64,000 nucleotides of DNA, from NCBI RefSeq assembly GCF_000949475.1, contig NZ_JRHC01000003.1, forward strand, positions 496,001 through 560,000. The letters run 5' to 3'. Source of the stretch: Draconibacterium sediminis. Lineage in GTDB: Bacteria > Bacteroidota > Bacteroidia > Bacteroidales > Prolixibacteraceae. The translations under genes and the position numbers were made by a program. Positions 26,727-34,884 of this stretch are shown one piece after another. A model generated the notes under the pieces. The model worked only from the letters and a program-made list of their open reading frames with translations. It was not told where the DNA came from and did not search any database. The number at the start of each line of letters is the position of its first letter. The stretch's first letter is position 1.

Positions 26727-28598
26727 ATGAAAAATTTTAAAATAACAATAGTTTTACTTGTAGGACTACTATCATTGTTTTCCTGCGAAGAATATTTAGA
26801 TATAGCTCCCGAAGCGGAAATTGACATTACAGATGTATTTGCAACTTTCGAATCCTCTCAGGGTTTTGTGGAAGAAATGTACAATTTGGTAGTTGAGTAT
26901 GGTACTGCCGGTCATTCTTTTCAGGATTATCTTTTTGGAGACGACTCTTATAGAAGTGGTCAGTTCAGTTCAGCTGTAGATCAAGGAAGTTTGAACAACT
27001 GGGTGAGTCAAAAATACGCTTATCTGGGTAAAGATACCCATCAGGGTAAAGAAGGGGATACAAATGATAGTCAGGCCAGGCGCAGACCAAGAGTATGGCG
27101 TGGTAGTATGCTTGGAATTCGTAAGGCTAATTTGGTGCTTGCCAACGAAGAGTTAATGGTAGGATTAACCCAGGAGGAAAAGAATGTTATATTAGGACAA
27201 GCTTACTTCTTCAGAGCTTTCTTTCATAACGAGGTTATGAAGTTTTGGGGACGTTTCCCACATATTACAGAAGTATACGAGGGAACAATTACCACACCTC
27301 GCCCGGAAACTTATAAAGAGTGTGCGTTATCGGTTAACGAAGATTACAAAAAAGCCATTGAACTTCTGCCAGTTAATTGGGATAACGAAGAGTATGGTCA
27401 AAGAACTTTAGGTAATAATGCAGGTAGAGTTACAAAAGGTGCAGCTTATGCATTTCAGGGTAAAAATTTACTTTGGGCGGCTAGTCCCTTAATGTATTTC
27501 AATAATCAACCGGGTATTGATACTTATACCTATGATACAGAGTTAGCAGCTATGGCAGCAGAGGCTTTTGCCGAAGTGCTTAAGCTTGAACAAGCCGGTG
27601 AATACTCCTTAGCCAAAAACATGGAAGATTACAAAAAGGTACTCTGGGAAACACCAAGAAATACATGGCCTGGTTTAGTACCGGAAGCTCATGAATTAAT
27701 TTTTGCAGGTTCGGGAGGTTCTTCTGTTGGTCAAACAATCGCTTTCATGGCCAATGGTATTCCAAGACCAATTGGTCAATCTTCATCAGGAAATGATAAT
27801 GCAACGCACAATTTTATATACTACAATTTTGGAATGGCCAATGGCTTATCTATTGAGGATGATATGAGCGGAGCTTATGGCACACCAACTTATGATCCTA
27901 CCAGACCATTTGACAATCGTGATCCTCGTTTTCACGCATGGGTTTTTGCAGATAGAGACGTTATTTCAACCAGAGGAGGTGTGTCAGCTGCAAATAAGAA
28001 GGCACAGTTGTGGGATGATGGCACAGGTAATTCTGGCGCTCACCGTGCATCTAATGCTTCACGAACAGGGTATATGTATAAGAAGTTTTATCCTGAGATT
28101 GATGGTCAATATCATGTACAAGCAGGAAACAATATTATTAGAAGATTTACAGGAATGCGCATTCACATGAGGCTAACTGATGTGTACCTAATGTATGCAG
28201 AGGCCCTTCATGTTGCTAAAGGAGCAACCACACCATCCAGTGCTTTTGCATTAACTGCAGAACAAGCAATAAATACATTAAGAGATAGAGCGGGAGTTCC
28301 TCATGTAAATTCTGCCATTGTTGCCGATAGCAAAAAATTCATGGACGAGTTGAGACGTGAAAGAGCTGTGGAATTATCTTATGAGGGGCACCGATGGATG
28401 GATATTCGCCGTTGGGGAGTTGCCCATGAGGAAAAATACAGAGTGAAAACCGGATTATATTTTGATAAAGATTGGACCTTCTTTAATGAATATGTAATTA
28501 TTGAGAGAGTTTGCGAGTATCCAAAACACTATTGGCTACCATTTGAAGCAAATCAAACACAGTTTTATGAAGGTTTTCCTCAAAACCCAGGTTGGTAA
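26727..28598 (+). CDS. SusD/RagB-family surface glycan-binding lipoprotein (block A, first)
   Basis: A 623-residue lipoprotein (lipobox SLFSC, Cys20) with the SusD fold pattern. It has an N-terminal helical (TPR-like) region, WRGSMLGIRKANLVLANEELM near residue 130, QAYFFRAFFHNEVMKFWGRFPH near 170, and the C-terminal signature ELRRERAVELSYEGHRWMDIRRWG near 545, ending in a NPGW tail. It would form the lid of the SusCD transport complex encoded with the preceding gene, binding oligosaccharides at the cell surface. Next gene start is 45 bases downstream (28644). Confidence 0.95.
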   Translation: MKNFKITIVLLVGLLSLFSCEEYLDIAPEAEIDITDVFATFESSQGFVEEMYNLVVEYGTAGHSFQDYLFGDDSYRSGQFSSAVDQGSLNNWVSQKYAYLGKDTHQGKEGDTNDSQARRRPRVWRGSMLGIRKANLVLANEELMVGLTQEEKNVILGQAYFFRAFFHNEVMKFWGRFPHITEVYEGTITTPRPETYKECALSVNEDYKKAIELLPVNWDNEEYGQRTLGNNAGRVTKGAAYAFQGKNLLWAASPLMYFNNQPGIDTYTYDTELAAMAAEAFAEVLKLEQAGEYSLAKNMEDYKKVLWETPRNTWPGLVPEAHELIFAGSGGSSVGQTIAFMANGIPRPIGQSSSGNDNATHNFIYYNFGMANGLSIEDDMSGAYGTPTYDPTRPFDNRDPRFHAWVFADRDVISTRGGVSAANKKAQLWDDGTGNSGAHRASNASRTGYMYKKFYPEIDGQYHVQAGNNIIRRFTGMRIHMRLTDVYLMYAEALHVAKGATTPSSAFALTAEQAINTLRDRAGVPHVNSAIVADSKKFMDELRRERAVELSYEGHRWMDIRRWGVAHEEKYRVKTGLYFDKDWTFFNEYVIIERVCEYPKHYWLPFEANQTQFYEGFPQNPGW

Positions 28599-28643
28599 AA
28601 CTTGAATGAATTTGTTTTTACTAAAACAAAAAACGAAAGAAAA

Positions 28644-31600
28644 ATGAAGATAAATAAATTATATAAGTTATACATCCTTGTGTGCTTCACCATGTTCAGC
28701 TTTTGCGGTATGGTGACGGCTCAGTCTGCTGGCACAAAGGTGTCAGCAACCGTGATCGATGAACAAGGTAATCCATTAAGTGAGGTTAATATTTACGGTG
28801 CTGGAGGTTCTCGGGCATCTACCAACGACAATGGTCAATTTAATATCACCTTACTTAACGACCAGGCTGTAGTTATTGAAAAGAAAGGATACGAGTCGCT
28901 ACTTCTTAGCTTGACTGCTATTGCTAATGCTAGCGATATTACTATGGTTAAGTCAGACTTTCTGGCGTCAGAAGATGACGAAGTAAACATGGGAGTTTCA
29001 ACAAGAGACAGACGTGATATGGTTGGATCTGTATCGTCAGTAAACACTAAAGACCGTTTAACCTATGATAATACCCAGTTTGTAAAAGATTATATTGCTG
29101 GTTTAACGGTAGGAGTGAGAGGCTCATCTAACATTAGAGGTATAGGAGATGCATTGTTTGTAATTGATGGTGTTTTTGGACGTGATCCTGATCTTTTAAA
29201 CATGGATGAGGTAGAACAAATAACCGTACTTAAAGATGCGAATGCCGTGGCATTATATGGTAGCCAGGGTAGAAACGGAGTAATCATTATAAACACCAAA
29301 CGTGGTAAAACCAATAAAAAAGAGGTAAAAGTAAATGTGCGCTCTGGTATTAAAACAACTTTAGCTTTGCCGAATTACCTCGATGCGGCCACTTTTATGG
29401 AGCTTCGCAATGAGGCTTTTGTAAACGATGGTTTAGATCCATTTGTAGTAGGTTTTTCTCAAGAACAAATTCAAAACACAAGAAGTGGTTTAAATCCAAT
29501 CGAGTATCCGGATGTTGATTTGTATGACTTTGTTCAATCACATGTAAAAACACATAATGTTATTTCTGAGTTCTCTGGAGGTAATGAAAAATCGAAATAC
29601 TATGTTAATGTAGGATGGCTCTACAATGAAGATTGGGTTGATATTAATGAGGATATAAATGCTGGAGACAATCGTTTTAATGTAAGAGGTAATATTGATT
29701 TTAGGGTGAACGACTGGATTACCAGTAGTATTGATGGTGTGGCAATTCTTAACTACTCAAAAAGCCCTAAGGCAAACCTATTAAGTGCCGCCACTACTTT
29801 TATTCCTTATGATTATGCGCCTTTACTTCCCGTAAGTGATCTTGATCTTGAAAACAATCCGGATCTTGAAACTTTACTAGCTGGAGCTAACATTTTTAAT
29901 GGTAATTTACTGGGTACTGCACAACAATATGGTGTTGATAATACACCCGTGGCACGATCTATAGCTGGTGGTTATCAAAATAGGGTATCTCGTGTAACTC
30001 AGTTTAATAATGCAATAAATTTCGATCTTTCCAGAATTACTGAAGGGCTGTCGGCAAAAACCTATTTAAGTTTCGATTTTTTTGATATTTATACAACATC
30101 TATATCAAATGAGTATCGAGTATATGCTCCTACCTGGGAAAATGGTAAAATAACGGCTTTACAAGATTTTGGACAAGATAAAAGAGATTTGTCTGAAAAT
30201 GTTGCTTCTAATGGATTTACATCACGAATTGGTATGTACGCATTGGTGAACTATGTAAAAACCTTTGCCAACGATCATTCGGTAAATACAACGCTTTTGG
30301 GTTATTACAACCAGGAAAAAAGAGATGGAGCTATTCAAACAGATAAAGATTCTCATCTAGGGTTTCAAGCGACCTACGATTTCAAGAAAAAATTATTTGT
30401 TGATTTTTCCGGTGCATATGCACACTCTATTAAGTTAGCAGATGGAAACAGAGGTGGCTTTTCGCCAACAGTTGGCTTAGGTTATATTCTGAGCGAAGAG
30501 TCATTTATGAAAGATATCGATTTTGTAAATTACTTAAAATTAAAAGCTTCCGGAGGAGTAATTAAATCTGATCGAGGAATTTCAGGTTATTATTTATACG
30601 ATGAAAACTATTCTGATGGAGCAAGTTTTACCTGGGGAGATGGTGTATACTCCAACAGAAAACAAAATATTTCGCAAGGAGCCAATCGTGATATGGGATA
30701 TGAAGAACGTATAGACTTGAACATTGGTTTTGAAAGTTATTTGATGAATTCACTTTGGGTAGAGGCGAACTATTTTAGAACTGAACTTGATAAACAGTTG
30801 GTATTTTTAGCCGATCAATACCCGTCATATTATAACACGTTTAGACCTTATGATAATTTTAATGCGAATTTATATACCGGTTTTGAATTAGGCTTGAATT
30901 TTAACAAAACGATTAACGATTTTTCAGTTAGTGTTGGGACGAATGTATTGTATAGCCAAACAGAAGCTTCAAAACGGTCTGAAACCAATGAGTTTGATTA
31001 CCAAAACAGGCAAGGACTGGAGCTGTCAAGTATTTTTGGATATGAAGACTTAGGTTTTTACTCAGAATCTGATTTTACTACAGATACAGATGGGAACCTT
31101 GTGTTAAACGGTAATTTACCAGTGCCAAACTTCGGTAATGTACAACCAGGAGATATAAGATATGCTGATCAAAATGGCGATAATATTATTGATCAGGATG
31201 ATCAAGTTGCTATAGGACAGAGCGCGAGTCCATGGACCTATGGCGTAAACCTGAATCTGAAATATAAAGGGTTTAATTTATTTGTATTAGGTACCGGGCA
31301 AACAGGAGCGAATGGTAATAAGTTAAGCGGTACGTTTAATAATTATTATTCTCCAAACGGAACGGATAAATACTCTGAAGAGGTATTAGGACGTTGGACA
31401 TCTGAAACTGCTAATACTGCAGACTTTCCAAGATTATCTTCCGGAGAGAATCAAAATAACTTTAGAACATCATCCTTCTGGTTGTATGATAATAGTTTTT
31501 TTAGAATTAACCGTGCACAGTTAACTTATGAGTTTACTGATACTTTATGTGATAAAATCGGCATTGAAGGTTTAAGTGTGAATTTACAAGGCACCAACCT

Positions 31601-31697
31601 TTTTGAATTTGGTGAAAATAAAGATATCCGTCAGTTAAGTATTGGAGGTAATCCGCAGGCTAGAACTTATACTGCCGGTGTAAGAGTATCATTCTAA
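28644..31697 (+). CDS. SusC-family TonB-dependent transporter with degenerate TonB box (block A, second)
   Basis: A 1017-residue transporter. The open frame starts at 28602, but the ATG at 28644 begins a normal signal peptide (ending MVTAQS) and is chosen. A carboxypeptidase-regulatory-like domain is present (VIDEQGNPLSEVNIYGAG), then a plug (IRGIGDALFVIDGVFGRDP...GSQGRNGVIIINTKRG) and barrel ending with AGVRVSF. The expected EVVVVGYG TonB box is replaced by DDEVNMGVSTRDRRD. It is shorter than the first SusC and clearly diverged from it. It pairs with the next SusD. It may serve a different oligosaccharide, or depend on different TonB interactions; both are inference. Confidence 0.93.
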   Translation: MKINKLYKLYILVCFTMFSFCGMVTAQSAGTKVSATVIDEQGNPLSEVNIYGAGGSRASTNDNGQFNITLLNDQAVVIEKKGYESLLLSLTAIANASDITMVKSDFLASEDDEVNMGVSTRDRRDMVGSVSSVNTKDRLTYDNTQFVKDYIAGLTVGVRGSSNIRGIGDALFVIDGVFGRDPDLLNMDEVEQITVLKDANAVALYGSQGRNGVIIINTKRGKTNKKEVKVNVRSGIKTTLALPNYLDAATFMELRNEAFVNDGLDPFVVGFSQEQIQNTRSGLNPIEYPDVDLYDFVQSHVKTHNVISEFSGGNEKSKYYVNVGWLYNEDWVDINEDINAGDNRFNVRGNIDFRVNDWITSSIDGVAILNYSKSPKANLLSAATTFIPYDYAPLLPVSDLDLENNPDLETLLAGANIFNGNLLGTAQQYGVDNTPVARSIAGGYQNRVSRVTQFNNAINFDLSRITEGLSAKTYLSFDFFDIYTTSISNEYRVYAPTWENGKITALQDFGQDKRDLSENVASNGFTSRIGMYALVNYVKTFANDHSVNTTLLGYYNQEKRDGAIQTDKDSHLGFQATYDFKKKLFVDFSGAYAHSIKLADGNRGGFSPTVGLGYILSEESFMKDIDFVNYLKLKASGGVIKSDRGISGYYLYDENYSDGASFTWGDGVYSNRKQNISQGANRDMGYEERIDLNIGFESYLMNSLWVEANYFRTELDKQLVFLADQYPSYYNTFRPYDNFNANLYTGFELGLNFNKTINDFSVSVGTNVLYSQTEASKRSETNEFDYQNRQGLELSSIFGYEDLGFYSESDFTTDTDGNLVLNGNLPVPNFGNVQPGDIRYADQNGDNIIDQDDQVAIGQSASPWTYGVNLNLKYKGFNLFVLGTGQTGANGNKLSGTFNNYYSPNGTDKYSEEVLGRWTSETANTADFPRLSSGENQNNFRTSSFWLYDNSFFRINRAQLTYEFTDTLCDKIGIEGLSVNLQGTNLFEFGENKDIRQLSIGGNPQARTYTAGVRVSF

Positions 31698-31720
31698 TTA
31701 ATAAAAAATAGATAGATAAA

Positions 31721-33442
31721 ATGAAAAATTTAATAAAATATATAATCATTATGTCGGTCTTTACGGCGATAGTTAGCTGTGATACCTTGTTGGATCCTAT
31801 TGATGAAAACAGATTGGACTATGACTTTGTTAGTAGCGATCCGGCATCGGCAGAAGGAATATTACTGAATGGCTATTCGCGTTTAGTAGATCAGTTTACC
31901 TTTATTGATGCTGCAACAGATGACGCTGTAAATAACCAATTAGATAACAACTTCAAGCGTATGGCTCTTGGAGAGCTAAATGCGCAGTTTAACCCAGCTT
32001 CACGCTGGAATAATTACGAAAGTATTTTATGGGTAAACAAATTTTTAGAGATCATCGAAGCGGGTGAGATTGTTTGGACTTCAGACGAACAAATGAACGA
32101 AATGTTTTATCTCCGTATGGAAGGTGAAGCTCTTGCATTGAGAGGATTACATCACTTTTACGCTTTACAGGCACATGCGGGGGTAGGTACTTCTGGAGAG
32201 TTATTAGGAGTACCTTATATAACTGAGTTTATAGAGGCTGATGGTGATTTTAACACACCTCGTTTATCATTCGAAGCTACTGTAGAAGCCATTATGGCAG
32301 ATTTTGATGCTGCACTTGCTTTGTTACCAACAGATTATGGTTTAAGTGATGGAGATGTAGATCCGTTGTATGCAAATTACGATTTTGATAAATACGACGT
32401 TGTTAATGGTTCTCGTTATAATTTACGCATGTCGGGTAGAATAGTGAGAGCGTTAAAAGCACGTTTGGCACTTTTTGCAGCCAGTCCATCATTTTTGAAC
32501 GACCAGGGATATTACAATATGGCTGCAACTAATGCAAGTGAAATATTAAATACCATAGGAGGTGTTTCAGGTCTGGCTGATAATGGAGTTGATTTTTACA
32601 AAAAATACGACGAAAATGATGATGCCGAAATGATTTGGAGAGGTACTATTGGAGGTCCAAATTCAGGTATCGAGAGCCGTATGTTTCCGCCTTCTGTAAA
32701 TGGAACCGGAGAAATCAATCCTTCACAAAATTTTGTTGACGCATTTCCTATGCAAAGCGGATTCCCTGCAACAGAGGCTAATGGGTATGATCCACAAAAT
32801 CCTTATGCTAACAGAGATCCCAGATTAACTGAGTTTGTGGTTGTAAATGGAAGCTCTTTTGGTGGTGGAACTATTAATACTGGTGTTGGTGGAGGAATTG
32901 ACAGATTAGATTCCATTCCTGAGTTTTCAACAAAAACCGGTTATTACCTTAAAAAGTTATTACGTCCTGATGTAAGATTGAATGATGATGGCTCTACAGT
33001 TAATCAAAGACACTACGATGTTTATTTTAGATATACAGAGTTGTTTCTAATATTTGCTGAAGCGGCGAACGAAGTTGGTGGCCCAGACCAGGTGATTAAC
33101 GGTATATCTGCTCGTGATGTTATTGCTGCAATAAGAGAAAGAGCAGGACTTACTCAGCCGGATGATTATTTGGCGTCTATTACAACAAAAGAAGCTATGC
33201 GTGAACTAATTAGAAATGAGCGACGTATAGAACTGAGTTTTGAAGGCCACAGATTTTGGGACTTAAGAAGATGGGGATTGTCTTTAAATGAAACAGTTGA
33301 AGGTGCTTTTTTTGATGGTATCGAATATAATTTAGGTATACCTGTTGAGCCAAGGAATTATCAATCATTTGCTACTTATATGCCGATTCCTAACGATGAA
33401 ACTTTAAAGTTTCCGGAGTTAGAACAAAATGCTGGGTGGTAA
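31721..33442 (+). CDS. SusD/RagB-family surface glycan-binding lipoprotein (block A, second)
   Basis: A 573-residue lipoprotein (lipobox AIVSC, Cys20). SusD pattern: LRMEGEALALRGLHHFYALQAHAG near residue 130, PYITEF, MSGRIVRALKARLALFAASPSF near 235, and the C-terminal AIRERAGL...LIRNERRIELSFEGHRFWDLRRWGLS with a NAGW end. It is the expected partner of the SusC encoded just upstream (23-base gap). Confidence 0.95.
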   Translation: MKNLIKYIIIMSVFTAIVSCDTLLDPIDENRLDYDFVSSDPASAEGILLNGYSRLVDQFTFIDAATDDAVNNQLDNNFKRMALGELNAQFNPASRWNNYESILWVNKFLEIIEAGEIVWTSDEQMNEMFYLRMEGEALALRGLHHFYALQAHAGVGTSGELLGVPYITEFIEADGDFNTPRLSFEATVEAIMADFDAALALLPTDYGLSDGDVDPLYANYDFDKYDVVNGSRYNLRMSGRIVRALKARLALFAASPSFLNDQGYYNMAATNASEILNTIGGVSGLADNGVDFYKKYDENDDAEMIWRGTIGGPNSGIESRMFPPSVNGTGEINPSQNFVDAFPMQSGFPATEANGYDPQNPYANRDPRLTEFVVVNGSSFGGGTINTGVGGGIDRLDSIPEFSTKTGYYLKKLLRPDVRLNDDGSTVNQRHYDVYFRYTELFLIFAEAANEVGGPDQVINGISARDVIAAIRERAGLTQPDDYLASITTKEAMRELIRNERRIELSFEGHRFWDLRRWGLSLNETVEGAFFDGIEYNLGIPVEPRNYQSFATYMPIPNDETLKFPELEQNAGW

Positions 33443-33474
33443 TAGCATAATTTTTAAAAATTAAATTAAATAAT

Positions 33475-34524
33475 ATGAAATTAAAATTAGTTATAATTTC
33501 CGCTTTGATTCTGAGTCTTATGGCTTGTGAAAATCAAGAGTTTGCGGTGAGGGATTTTGACACTACTTCAGTCTTTTTTCCTTACCAAAGACCTGCTAGA
33601 ACTTTGGTTTTAGGAAAGTATGATTTGGGTTTTAACGAAAACGACAACAACGGACGCTTTGAAATAGGTGTAGTGATGTCTGGCGTTTTTGAAAATAAAA
33701 TAAATCGAAAGGTATTTTTTGAACTGGCTCCAGAATTAATCGATGCAAATATCCTGGGTGTAGATTCAGTAAATGTACAGGTATTACCAGAATCTTACTA
33801 CACAATAGAACAATCAAGTCCAGTTACAATTCCAATAGGTTCTGTAAATGGTCGTATTCCTGTTCAACTGGAAGATGCCTTTTTTGATGACACACTTTCT
33901 TTTGCCGGAAAAAACGAAACGCATTACGTGATTCCGTTAAAAATAACGGGTTATGAGGAGCTGGATTCGTTATTAACGGGAGTACCTATTGTAGATAATC
34001 CAGTTAAAATATTAGATGTAGATTGGAATCCTGCACCTAAGGATTATACACTTTTTGGTATAAAGTTCATGAACAAGTATCAGGGGAAATATTTACGTCG
34101 TGGTGTAGATGTTATGACAAATAATTTGGGAGAGACCACCACCTCAAGATATCGGTCTGACTATGTTGAGAAAGATGAGTTAGTTGATGTAACAACGAGT
34201 GGTAGGTATGATGTAAAATATGACAATCGTGTGCGAAGAGGGGAACTCTCTAGTCCCGGAGATGTAAATATTGAATTGAAATTTAGTAGCGATGAAACAT
34301 GTGTAATCACGGGTTATGGAGACGATCCGTACAACGTTTCTGGTTCAGGACAATTTGTTGAAAATGGTGATGAATGGGGTGGAGAAAAACGTGATGTTAT
34401 CTACTTAGATTACCAGTATACTGATGCTGTAAATGACGAAACGCACGCAGTTAAAGACACTTTAGTTATAAGAAACAGAGATGTGGTGTTTGAACAATTC
34501 ACAATCGAATTAACCGAATTATAG
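33475..34524 (+). CDS. Surface lipoprotein, candidate glycan-binding protein (DUF1735-like N-terminus)
   Basis: A 349-residue lipoprotein (lipobox SLMAC). It sits in the position of a surface glycan-binding protein, directly after SusC-SusD and 32 bases from the SusD stop. The N-terminal part (about 25-180: TSVFFPYQRPARTLVLGKYD, then the NRKVFFELAPELID segment and a YTIEQSSPVTIPIGSVNGRIPVQL block) resembles DUF1735-type immunoglobulin-like domains found in SusE-like proteins. The C-terminal part (about 185-349) looks like a lipocalin/beta-barrel-like domain. The family assignment is by pattern memory. A role in glycan capture is inferred from position. It ends uptake block A. Confidence 0.7.
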   Translation: MKLKLVIISALILSLMACENQEFAVRDFDTTSVFFPYQRPARTLVLGKYDLGFNENDNNGRFEIGVVMSGVFENKINRKVFFELAPELIDANILGVDSVNVQVLPESYYTIEQSSPVTIPIGSVNGRIPVQLEDAFFDDTLSFAGKNETHYVIPLKITGYEELDSLLTGVPIVDNPVKILDVDWNPAPKDYTLFGIKFMNKYQGKYLRRGVDVMTNNLGETTTSRYRSDYVEKDELVDVTTSGRYDVKYDNRVRRGELSSPGDVNIELKFSSDETCVITGYGDDPYNVSGSGQFVENGDEWGGEKRDVIYLDYQYTDAVNDETHAVKDTLVIRNRDVVFEQFTIELTEL

Positions 34525-34557
34525 TTTAGTTAGGTTTAGTTGTCAACTAGGACAAAA

Positions 34558-34585
34558 GGCTGTCCAAATGTACATTTGGACAGCC
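34558..34585. repeat. Perfect 28-base palindrome
   Basis: Two 14-base arms, GGCTGTCCAAATGT and its exact reverse complement, with no spacer. It sits 34 bases after the block A lipoprotein stop. A short AAAA run on its left side would make it a weak terminator for minus-strand transcription only. On the + strand no T-run follows. It may stabilise the 3' end of the SusCD mRNA or bind a dimeric regulator. Confidence 0.55.
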
Positions 34586-34823
34586 AATTTAAGGAAACAG
34601 CATTTTATTGCTGGAGATTCTTCTGCAAGGGCAATTTTCCCTGGATAAACACACCGCGAGAGTGGTTGAGTTGGAAATAATAAGCTACTAATCAGAACCA
34701 GCAATGTTGTTTTCGAAAAGTTCTCGGCTAATTTGACGAATAATAGTATAAACAAAACCAGAGGCTAACTAATATAATTTAACTGATAGGGCAAGATTTA
34801 GTTAGTTTTAGTAAGAAAGGAAT

Positions 34824-34848
34824 CCTCCCTTTTGGGAGGGTTTATTTC
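34824..34848 (+). terminator. Terminator-like hairpin 36 bases before the GH78 start
   Basis: Stem CCTCCC (34824-34829), loop TTTT, stem GGGAGG (34834-34839), then a T-rich tail GTTTATTTC. It could end block A transcription. Its position just before the GH78 start would also allow attenuation of the next gene. Confidence 0.7.
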
Positions 34849-34884
34849 TATTTTTCCAGTCATCTCTTTTTAAACCAACGAATA

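Larger units (their letters stand above)
34525..34884. other. Intergenic region between uptake block A and enzyme block B
   Basis: 360 bases with no gene that I can support. It holds a perfect 28-base palindrome at 34558-34585 and a terminator-like hairpin at 34824-34848. The stretch between them (34586-34823) has short broken open frames on both strands that resemble nothing I recognise. No clear TAnnTTTG box was found before the GH78 gene. Confidence 0.6.

Noticed and set aside
34586-34823. Remains of a gene in the gap before the first GH78 gene
   Set aside because: Short translated pieces on both strands do not match any family that I recognise and are broken by stops.
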